Of a stretch of DNA of 64,000 nucleotides, positions 43,801 to 54,700 are shown piece after piece. Source of the DNA: Scenedesmus sp. ARA3 (lineage: Eukaryota; Chlorophyta; Chlorophyceae; Sphaeropleales; Scenedesmaceae); NCBI GenBank assembly GCA_004335835.1, contig RWJK01001958.1, forward strand, positions 1-64,000, in the 5' to 3' direction. Both the position numbers and the translations under genes were made by a program. A model generated the notes under the pieces. It worked only from the letters and a program-made list of their open reading frames with translations. It searched no databases and had not been told where the DNA came from. Within the stretch, counting starts at the first letter, position 1, and every line of letters starts with the position of its first letter.

Positions 43801-45313
43801 CAGATGCGCTACTGCCCATCTGCTACAGGTGCCAGGCCACAAACGCACTGCTGAACACGCAGGTGAGCTGGGCTGCACATGGTTTTGCAGGATCTGCTTC
43901 AGTTATATGTAATAGCATGCACAGTTACTCAAGCCACTGTGGGACTTGCAGCAGTCCGTGGAACACTTACGCGCATGTGATGCCAGCGCTGGTGCATGTC
44001 CTGCTGTCCATGCAGCAAACATGTATCACTGTGTATGACGTGCCTGTCACCTTGTCCGGGACTCCTTTGCTGCATGTCTGCCCAGTTGGAGCGCAACAGG
44101 TGCCTGAGAAGCTCTGTGCTGTGCAAACGTGCCTGCAGGGCGACTTCTGCACCAACTGCGGGGCTCCCTTCCTGCGCAGCTTCATCACCTTTGAGGTGCT
44201 GCCTCTAGTGGAGTTTGAGCTGGAGCCAGGCATCAGCGATGCAGAGGCAGCAGCACTGCTTGGCGAGGATGTGCTGGGCTCCGCAACAGCAGCAGCAGGT
44301 GGCAGGGGCGTGGAGATGGTGGTGGGCAGCGGCAGTGCAGCAGCAGCAGCAGCAGTGGCTGGCGGGGCCGGCGGCGGCGCAAATGTGCTGCGGTTGGATG
44401 ATGAAGATGAGGGTGCTGGTGGAGGAGGGTTTGGGGCGCTAGGGCTTGGCAGGAGCGGCGCGCTGGAGGACTCGTTTGCAGCACAGGTGAGGCCAGGCGC
44501 ACGGCTGCAATGCAACAATAAGGTTGAATTGGACACAAACGCGGACAGCTGCTGCTACATGGATATGTGCATGAATTGGGTGCTGCAGAAAGGAAGACGC
44601 AGTGAATCGCGCTTGCAGGATGTCGTCGTTATGACAGCTGCGCATACCCATGTATGCATGCCCGTCACGTGCTGCAGGCTGCTGTGCCGCACACGCCCAT
44701 CAGGCTGGGCCGAGCAGCGCTGCGCAAGCTGCGGCCCAGCGAGGTGCTGCAGCGGCGCTGGCCCAACCCTGCGCTGCCGCAGCAGTGGTTCAGGCTGCTG
44801 GACGATGAGCAGCCTGTGCTGGTGGGGCCGTGCGGGCACTTCTTTGAGGCAGAGGAGTACGAGATGGTGAGGCGAGATGGGCGCTGCTGCATCAAGTGGC
44901 TTGCAGGCATACATGGTTCTGCCTGTAGTGCTGGCTGCATCGCATATCAGGGGGACGCTGCATGCTGCATGCTATTGCAACCGTACCAGCTTGCATGTCA
45001 GCATGTGTTGGCAGCACGCGGAGGTGCTGTTGTGCATCGTGCAGCCTGCTGATGCATTGAACTTCAATGCAGGCTGAGCCGAGCAGACAACCAACAAATG
45101 AACCAAATTCTTGCGGCGTGGCTGTGATTGCAGGCAGTGTTGGAGCATGGCAGGGCGCCCTTCTCACGAGAGCCTATGGCCAAGGACATGTCAGCTACTG
45201 CAGTCAGCATGTCGGCTGACTTTGGCAGCAGTGCGTGGAAGGCGCAGGCAGCAGTTGAGGGCACAGGGGCAGCCGCAGCTGCTGGACAGCAGCAAAGATG
45301 GCCAGGATTGTGA
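36127..45313 (+). CDS. IFT122: Intraflagellar transport protein 122 (IFT-A)
   Basis: Twenty-four exons: 36127-36159, 36248-36299, 36391-36482, 36665-36754, 37015-37155, 37387-37548, 37822-37976, 38300-38557, 38784-38973, 39175-39377, 39578-39662, 39829-39984, 40406-40576, 40903-41097, 41268-41474, 41725-41863, 42020-42194, 42394-42544, 42838-43004, 43396-43531, 43722-43862, 44139-44486, 44678-44866, 45134-45313. Phases close to 1271 residues, close to the family length of about 1240. IFT122 is a core subunit of IFT complex A, which drives retrograde transport and membrane-protein entry in cilia. Diagnostic segments include the WD-repeat block ([51 protein letters not shown]), [21 protein letters not shown] and [12 protein letters not shown]. 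After two WD propellers come TPR-like helices and a C-terminal Cys cluster, C1020-X2-C1023 and C1037-X2-C1040. An Ala/Gly-rich insert follows this cluster. TGTAA at 45363 ends the gene 50 nt after the stop. Confidence 0.96.
40861..40902 (+). repeat. CTG-repeat acceptor tract of IFT122 exon 14
   Basis: CTG run with one CTA, ending in the AG used for exon 14 (starts 40903). The run replaces the usual pyrimidine tract. Confidence 0.85.
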
Positions 45314-45750
45314 CTCATGCAGTGCAGCAGGCGCTGCTAGTCAGGTTGCGCGGTGTGGCAGGTGTAACCTGGGCTTGACAGCTGCAAGTCAGACTGTCAG
45401 ACTGACACCGAGCGTTGACCATGCGCTGCTGGCGAATCTATGGTGTAGGACTGCACTTAAAACATAATTTACTCATAAAAAATCCAATCGCGATGTACAA
45501 GCTGCAGACCCACCACAGCGACCCTTCGCAAAAGTGGGAGGGACCAACGGGTGTTACGCGTCTGTCTGGCTTCGCACAGCTGCGGCGCGCGCCATATAGC
45601 CTTGTACACGGTACACCTTGCCTCACACCAGTCTGCTGCGACCATCCGATCCTCGCAAAGCTATAGCAATTGTGATCTCTGTGCCTTTGCTCTCTGGCAA
45701 TCCTTCCACCAGTCGCCTATCAGCGCTAAGCGTGCATACCAGAGTCCACG
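45314..45750. other. Spacer between IFT122 and METE
   Basis: 437 bp with the IFT122 3' end (TGTAA at 45363-45367) and the METE promoter and 5' UTR. No gene and no recognised cobalamin-responsive element could be identified by eye. Confidence 0.5.
45363..45367 (+). terminator. TGTAA poly(A) signal of IFT122
   Basis: Chlorophyte-type TGTAA, 50 nt downstream of the IFT122 stop codon. Confidence 0.6.
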
Positions 45751-48700
45751 ATGGCCCAGATCAGCACCGGCACGTTTGGTGAGTTTGCTGTCAGCAGCTG
45801 CAGCGAGTTCGAAGGCGTGCGTGGTTGGTGGCACTTCCTACCCAAGCGTTTGCCTGCCACGCTCCAGCGCCCTTCGCATTGATCGCTATCAGCAGCCATA
45901 TATCCATATTGCACCAGCGCAAACGCACGCGTGCTTTAGCCAGCGCGTCTGTGCTCCAGGGCACCTTTGAACAGCAGCACGAAAGCATCTTGGTGCCTCA
46001 GCGCCTTGTGCACCAGATACCGCTTAACGGGCCTCCCTGTATCATTGCTCACCCACATCAGCAGCCAGCCAGCAGCAGCAGCTACACAGGCGTCCTCCCC
46101 AAATCAACAACTAACCCTCTCCCGCCTTGCTGTGCTGCCTTGCTGTCCTGCACCACTCCCCTACCCCCCACCCCTTCCCTCCTCCCTTCCTATCCCCAGG
46201 CTTCCCTCGCATCGGCCCCAAGCGCGAGATCAAGGCTGCCCTGGAAGCCTATTGGTCCGGCAAGCTCTCCCAGCCCGAACTCCTCTCCATCTCCGCTGAA
46301 GTCCAAGCTGCAGACTGGCAGCTGCAAGCATCTGCAGGCATCACCCGCATCGGCATTGATGGCACGCTGTATGACCAGGTGCTGGACACCACGCTGGCCC
46401 TGGGGCTGGCCCCTGTGAGGTTTGCCAACTTCAGCGGCCTGGAGCTGTATTTTGCCATGGCACGAGGAGCCAGCGGCGTGGGCGCGCTCGACATGTCCAA
46501 GTTCTTTGACACCAACTACCACTATCTGGTGAGTGCGTGGTGTACCTTCTTGGTTGGTGATGAAGTGTGCTAGAATGGCTGTGCTGGCTGGATGTGGACA
46601 TGTGTGGCACTGGAGGGGATGCAGGGAGTGGCATGTGTGCACTGCAGCGCCAGCTGTGTTGTCAGCTGGATGTGCTGCAACCTTGTCTGTAGCAGTGCGC
46701 GCGGTGTGAGCAGCCGCCACCTACCCCTGTTTTCATGGCCATGTAGCTCACAAACACCTGCTCTGCCCTGCCACCCCTTGCCCACCTCTCCTCATCCTCC
46801 AACCACTCCCTTCTCTCCTCTCCCCCAGGTGCCAGAGCTCGAGGGCGACTTCTCCTGCAAGTCCCCCAACTTCACACCCCTGCTGGAGAAGGTCACTCGC
46901 GCCCAAGCCCTCCTGGGCAAGTCCCGCGCCATCCCCATGCTCATCGGCCCTGTCACCTTCGTGCTGCTCTCCAAGCGTGACCTGGCGCTCCCCGAGGCAG
47001 TGTCCCGCCTGCTGCCCGCCTACGGCCAGCTGCTGCGGCAGCTGCAGCAGCTGGGCTGCCCCGAGGTGCAGCTGCACGAGCCGAGCCTGGCTACTGATGC
47101 TGGCGCTGCTGCACGTGAGGTGTATGAGTCAACCTACGCCCAGCTGGCGGCTGTGGGCTGCCCGATTGACCTGGTTACCTACTATGACGACCTGGGCGAG
47201 GCCTACCCCTGGGCTGTCAACCTGCCTGTTGCTGCTGTCAGCCTGGACTTCTGCGGGGTGCCTGGCAGTGCTGCAGGCAACGCAACGCTGGACCTGATCC
47301 GCGCACACGGCTTTCCTGCAAGCAAGCGCCTGGGCGCCGGCCTCATCGACGGCCGCTCTGTGTGGGCCGATGACCTGGCGGCGGCGGCTGCCGTGCTGGG
47401 CGAGCTGTCCACAGCTCACGGCATCACCAGCATCTCCATGCAGCCCAGCACAACGCTGCAGCACCTGCCCTACTCCACTGCTGGCGAGGCGGGGCACCTG
47501 CCTGCAGAGCTGCTGCCGAAGCTGGCCTTTGCAGTGCAGAAGCTGCAGGCGCTTGCTGACCTGGCAACACCCGGCAAGGTGCAGCCGGCTGGCCCAGAGG
47601 CTGCGCGTGTGTGGGGGCAGCCTCCTGATGGCGCTGCTGCTGCCAAGGCCGGTAGCTTGCCTGGCGTGGATGCCGCACTGCTGGCCAGGAGCGAGAGCTA
47701 TGAAGTGAGGAGGCCTAAGCAGCCAGAGTTCCATGCCTTCCCTACAAGCACCATTGGCTCCTTCCCCCAGACTGCAGAGGTGAGTGGAATGTGCTGTGTT
47801 GTGTGTGGTGTGCAGCGCTTTGGTGGGGTGGGGAAGGGTGGGGAGGGGAGCAGGGTGGGCATGTTAGCAGTGTGTTTGTGACTGGTGGGTGATTGTGTTG
47901 TGGTCTGATGTTTCGCATCAGTGCACCACCTGTGTGCCTGGGCCGCGCTCTGAGCAGGACATTTTCTCGTCCAGCCCGCACCAGCCATTCGCCGCTTGCG
48001 TTGCTTGGCATGCCTCAGCGCTGCCTCGTCCCTCCACTGCCACTGCGAAAGGTTAGGTCATGTGGTATGACACCCTGCCAGCAGGGAGCTACCAGGTTCG
48101 ACTCCTGGAGCCTTTCAACAGTGTGTGCGCCCGCGCCCGGTGCTGCAGCTGCAGCGCCGGCCGGCCAGTGTCGGTGTGGGATAAGAAGCAACCAGCGGGT
48201 GTGTGGGTGCTCAGCAGGCGTGAACAACCCGGGTACCTGGTGTGTGTGCTATGTGTGACCAAGGACATCTGTTGTCTTGGTGTTGCGCTGTGCATTATGT
48301 ATGTTGTGATGTGCAATCTTGAGTGCGTCCTGATGTGCGGTGTTATCTTTTCTATGTATGCTGCAGCACATAGTGCAAACAATGCAGGGTTCCTTCTATA
48401 AAAGCACCCTGAGCAACATGCTCAGTAACATAAACTTTGCCACAGCACTTGGCCTTGAGAAGATAACAGTGTTGCAGAGCCAACTGGAGAGGTAGACAAC
48501 ACGTCAAGCCACAGCAACATGCTGCTACATAACCTGAGATGTTACCACAATTTTACACTTTCCCGTAGCGCTACAGAAAATGTCAACAAGCTAGCAGGGC
48601 AGCTAGAACATGATACACATGCCAATGTCTTGACATATTGTAGCTGGGTTGTCATGGCTCCCAACGCAATATACATTATCAGCAGCTGCCAGCTGTGGAT

Positions 48701-51700
48701 TGGGAGCAGAACAAGTACAGCGGGCAGGACACAACTTGGGTGCTGTTGCAGTGGCAGCCGCGAAACGAAAATGCTAATACTGCTGCTGTGACCAGAAAGA
48801 AATAACACAAGAAAAACACTGCTTTTGTTGATAGAAATAAGTTGAGGGTGTTGCTGCCTTTGCACTTGAAACTTGGCAATCCCTCAGCAGGACCACAGTT
48901 GGGGAAGTCACCCAGACCACGTTGTTTGCCGCTCACACACACAGCACATGGTTGTGCTGTGTGCTTGAAAATTGGAAACCACCACAAACAACTTGTTTAA
49001 GCCAGATGGTTGAAAGCAGCCGCAAAATGCCGTCGTCTTGTGCAAACACATGGTAGCTGGGGTAGAGCTAGAATGAGTCCCAAGTGACACACTACTCAGG
49101 TGAACTGTGTGGCCTGGTCACCATTTAATGTTATGGTTCAGCCGGAAATGTACACAGTGTAAGACCAGACCGCGGACAGCAGAACACCAGCACAGTGTGA
49201 AATGACGGACGGTAAATGCACAACTGCACCTTCAGACAAACTAAACTAGGAGCCCTCCTGCCCGAAGACTCCTGGCCTAAGTGGATGCACGCAGGCACAG
49301 CAGTCCAGTAGCACGGGGTTGTGCGGGTGTGGCGTCGGCAGCAGCGAGTAAAAGTGCATGGTTATGAACTTTGTAAATCAAATGGAGGTTGAGCAACTGA
49401 CAGAAGTGGCCAGCGCTCGTGGCTGGGGGTTGCAGCATGCAGTGCGCTAACACATGAGGATGCAACCGTCTGGCTGAACTCTTAAAGCTGAACTGGAATA
49501 CCATAATGCAACGACAATCGCAGCAACCACCAATCCCAACCACATGCAATATGCTACCTCTGGCAAAACCTCTGCACCTTGCAGCTACAGTGTGTGGGCA
49601 CGCTGTCCTTTGAGTACCTGTCGCCTCATGTGCAAGGGGGGTGGGAGTCCCAGGGTAGCAGCACGCACTGTGCAGAGCTGCAAGACATTCTGTAGCACAG
49701 TCGAAAGCAGCGCCTGCATGGCTAAGCTGGCGGCACCACCACTTTTCAACAAAAGATGGTGCCAGGACTAACTGGCCAACTAGGCCTTCCTCACAATCCG
49801 CGTCACTGCATCATCAGCATGCAACAACGCCAGTGCAGCAACTTCAATGAAAGCAAAGGCACACACGCAGCTGTGTGCGCAGCAAGTCTGTCGGGCAGAT
49901 GTTCCTCGAAACTGAGGCTCGGCAACCACAGATGAAACAACAGGACTGGCAGCAGCTGGCTGACAGTGCAGTCGGTGCATCACTTGCAAATTGTTTGGGC
50001 AGTTGCCTTCTTGCAGGAAACTTGTGGCTGTGTTGATTTCATGCCTGCTACCGTTAAGTGCTGTGTCACAGTGCGTTGTCAGCATGTCATCAGTTGTTGG
50101 CCAGTACTGCACCTGCACTGTCATCAACCTAATTGCCCAGTACTGCACCTGCAAGGCGGATGACGTGCATGCTTAAGAGCTGAAGATCTTCCGCCGCTGC
50201 TACATGTGTAGCTGTAGTGTAATGCACACTCTGTGACTTGTGTGTGCTCAGCGCTGCATATGTTTCCCAGGCATGTCAGGGGGGGGGNNNNNNNNNNNNN
50301 NNNNNNNNNNNNNNNNNNNNNNNNNNNNNNNNNNNNNNNNNNNNNNNNNNNNNNNNNNNNNNNNNNNNNNNTCCTCACCCCAAAAGGTTGCGTGTATGGG
50401 CATGTTACTTGATATTTTGTTATCATGTAGCTGCTTCAACACGTTTTTACGGCCTGAGCTGTGTTCATGCGTGTTTCCGGGACCATTCTGCCGATCTGAT
50501 CTGGCCCAAAAAACTTGCTGTTGCTTGGGTTCGACGTGTGGTCAGTCCATTGCCAGCTGCTCCACATGTATGTGATTGTTTACTGGTACTATTTACGTGT
50601 GGAAATGATAGAACATGATATAAGCTTTCAAACATGATATGAGCTTGCTCTGCCTTCAATCAAGCTCCTGACCAAAAAGTTATAAAACTTGAGACAAAAA
50701 GTGACCGGCCCCCCAGACACCCCCCCACCCCTGCTCCCCCAAAAGGCCTCAGATTCCCCTCAAAAAATGACAGTAGTTATTGGTTATAAAATATAACATA
50801 TCCTGAAGTTTTTTGGAGGAAAAGAATGATGGTGCTGTCAGTGGATGGAGTCCCCCCCCTTGGGCATGTCGACTTTTGCGTCATGGCATGCCACAGTGCA
50901 ATCCAGCAACATCAAGCATGATGTAAAAAGAATGCCGAAAGAGTCCAAAGCATGCAACTCCAGCTGACTTCCCGCTGCAGTATTCTCAGCTGCAACGCAC
51001 CACATGCATGCACCATGGCATCAGCCCACACATCTGCGTCAGCCATATGCAAGGACCTGCTCACAGGCACGCGCCTGTGTGTGTTTAAGGAGCAAAACAG
51101 CAGATCATGCACTGCCAGTGGTTACTGCGTAACCCCCCTGCTGCTCTTCTCACAATGAGCGTCTGTCATGCTGCGATATGCTCAACTGCCTATGTGCAAA
51201 CTCCCAACCAAACAGCATGCCTCTGTGCCCTCATCACGCCATGTGCCAGCCCTCTCCTGCACACCCTCCACACCACACCGCAACAGGTGCACCGCCTGCG
51301 CACGCTGCTGCTCTAGTGCGGGCGCGGCAGGGACCAGTAGGTCACAACGGCCCTGCTGTACATCACACAGTTGGCCCAACCCATCACTGCTACCCGCATG
51401 CACAAAAAACCACAAACCAGCAACAATCCCCTGCCCACCTCATCATCTGCGTTTGTCATCATTTGCCCTGCCGCTTGCTGCCTTTGCTCCTGCACACCGC
51501 ACCGCAACAGGTGCGCCGGCTGCGCACGCTGCTGCGCTCCGGCAAGCTGTCCCGCCCTGAGTACGAGCGCCTTGTGGACCAGCAGGTGGCCTTTGCGGTT
51601 GGGGTGCAGGAGGCTGCGGGGCTGGACGTGCTGGTGCATGGCGAGCCGGAGCGCACCGACATGGTGGAGTACTTCGGCGTGCAGCTGGGCGGGCTGGCCT

Positions 51701-54700
51701 TCACGCTGCAGGTGCGGCACAGTGCACAGATGTGTAGATGATGTGTAGAGTCAGAAATTGTGCATGAACTGGCCCCAGCGGCGCTTGTGACATGGTGGAG
51801 TGGTTAGGCGTGCAGCTGGACGGGCTCGCCTGCACGCTGCAGGTGCGGGGCTGGTGTGTTTTACATAAGTGTCACCCGAAGGCGCGTCAGTAATGGCTGT
51901 ACATGGTATCATAACATGATGTTATGACAGGGTTGCAGCCCAGACAGATGAATGGTCGGGGTTGGCTGGTTTCAACTGCAGCGGGTGCAGATATGGCAGT
52001 TGCTCTGGCCTGTGCCACACGGTGGCCAGTGCCCGGCCTCTAGGCTGGCGGCAGAGCCCTCGGGTCTGCACAGCCCTGCAAACCAGCACCTGGCCTTAGC
52101 TAACTTCCACAGGCGTGCATGCACTGCTGTCCTACTACCAGCCAAACCAGCCGCTGCTGCCTTGTATCACACAGCTCACCCATTGATCAACCCTGCTGGC
52201 TCATCTTGATTGTCCTGCGTTCACCCCAGCCATTCTTCACAGGACTCGACTGCCGCTCCTGCTACGTGCGGCTCCCACCATCAGGTTCTGTCATTTGAGC
52301 TCGATGTACTATTCTGGCTTGCTTTTTCCTTGCTTGCAGGGCTGGGTGCAGAGCTGTGGCTTGCCCTACGTGTGCCCCTGCCATCAGATTCTATCATTTG
52401 AAGTTGATGTACTGCTTTCTTGTTTGTTGCTTGCTTCCAGGGCTGGGTGCAGAGCTACGGCTCCCGCTACGTGCGGCCCCCCATCATCACCGGCGACGTG
52501 TCCTTCACGCAGCCCATGACCGTGCGCGAGTTCACCGTCGCACAGCAGCTCACTGCCAAGCCAGTCAAGGGCATGCTGACTGGCCCAGTGACCATCCTGA
52601 ACTGGTCCTTCCCCCGCAAGGACATCAGCAGGGCAGCGCAGGCGGCACAGCTGGGGCTGGCGCTGAGGCGCGAGGTGGATGCGCTGCAGGGAGCAGGCTG
52701 CAAGATCATCCAGGTGGGCCTGTGTGGCTTGTTTGTGAGTGCTGTATTTGTTTACAAAAGTGCTGTGTTTGCTGTTGTCAGCGTTATGTGCATTGACAGA
52801 AAGAGGGTAGTTACATGTGGTTCTCGGCACCAATTTTCTCGTATAACCTGGAACAAGATGAATGCATAGTCTGTCAACAGGAAGTAGAAGCGTGAACAGT
52901 GTGCATTGCAAGAAAAAAGGGAAAGTCCTCTTGGGTTTGTCTTGGGGCTGGCGCTGAGGCGCGAGGTGGATGCGCTGCAGGGAGCAGGCTGCAAGATCAT
53001 CCAGGTGCGGCTTGTTGATGTGTGTAGTACACCTAGTGGGTGCTTTTTGTGTGTGTTGCTGTGTGTATTGCAGGACAGACAACGTGGAGGTCCTCTCGTA
53101 CAGCTGCGCAAGCATGCTGCGGTGGCATGGCGCTTGCAACTGCTGCCCGTCCACTGCAGCCATATGCTGCCTGTGTCGCAGCTGCGCTTCATGCAGCGTA
53201 ACACGATGCATGCGGCTGCTGCACTGCGGCCACCCCGCTGTGCCTCCTAACAGGTGGACGAGCCCAGAAGCTGCCACTGTACTTCGTAGTGCGTTGAATC
53301 AGCAAGTGCTGCGCTGCATGTTGCATAAGATAATACATGCCACTGCTGCGCTGCTTGCTGTTGTCACCTTGACTGGCTGCATCACAGGTGGACGAGCCTG
53401 CGCTGCGTGAGGGCCTGCCGCTGAAGCAGCAGCGCTGGGCAGGCTACCTGGGCTGGGCCGTGGACGCCTTCAGGTAAGACCGCGCCCGGCAGCAGCAGCA
53501 GCAGTGCCGGCAGCAGCAGCATAACAGTGGCGAGTCTGTAGAGCTAGGCTTTGGAAGAAGAGCCTGCCTGGTCTGCCTTTAAATTGGTGCCTGCAGCCTG
53601 GCTGTGCTGCTAGCAGACAGTGCCTGCTGTCCTGTGCGTGCGTGTGGGTGCTGGGTAGCGTGTTGGCTTTGTCATATTGGGATGTAGCTGTACATGTTAC
53701 TGTGGCATTAGCAGATGACTGCACACGCAAGGTTCAACAAATCAGGGTGTTATTTCGGTGAGTGTCATGCCACATCCGAAGGTATCAACAGGTGAGCTGC
53801 AGTTGGCCAGGTGCGGCCGGCGCTTATTAGTGTGTTTCTTTGTGTGTTTCATGTCTTCGTTTGTTTTGTTGCTTACTGTCAGCAAGTTTCAGGTACGCTG
53901 GCCAGTTCGTCAGTAGCAGCCTGCTTGTTTGTGCACCAGCTGTGTGCCTGGGCCGCGCTCTGAGCAGGACATTCCACGTCCAGCCCGCACCAGCCATTCG
54001 GTTGGCGCCGCTTGCGTTGCTTGGCATGCCTCAGCGCTGCCTCGTCCCTCCACTGCCACTGCGAAAGGTTAGGTCATGTGGTATGACACCCTGCCAGCAG
54101 GGAGCTACCAGGTTCGACTCCTGGAGCCTTTCAACAGTGTGTGCGCCTGTGCTTGGTGCTGCAGCTGACAACAAATAGGCCACGCGCTTCTGCGCGGCCT
54201 ACTTGTTGTTTGCTGCAGCGCCGGCCGGCCAGTGTCGGTGTGGGATAAGAAGCAACCAGCGGGTGTGTGGGTGCTCAGCAGGCGTGAACAACCCGGGTAC
54301 CTGGTGTGTGTGCAGCAGGCAGAGCTGTGCTTGTCATCTGTCTGCCCTGCCTGGGGTGTACTTAGCATTTGCTCAACTGTTTGATGCGGTCAGTCCTGTG
54401 GTTCCTGTTTGGTTTTTTTTGCCTGTTCTCACAAGCTGATGGTTTGCTGGAAGGTGAGATGCAGTCACAAAGGGGCTTGGCGCGTTTTCCAGTTTTGTAA
54501 CGTGGTGATTTGCCTGCTGTAAGGAGCTGCCATGCCACTGAGCTCTGTTGAGTTGCTGTGTTCTTTGTCCGAGCCTGTGCAAGCCTCCTTTGCTTTGCCT
54601 GCGTGGCATGCTGGTGCCATGTGAAAGCGATGTCCACACTCCAGCGTTGCGTGCTCGTGGCGGCCTTGTGTTTGGAACGCGCACTCATGATGCCAGCATA

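Noticed and set aside
48047..48116. Functional tRNA gene
   Set aside because: Acceptor and T-arms are good but the anticodon arm has a 6-nt loop and the A box is imperfect; two identical copies share about 330 bp of flank, so a repeat is the better call.
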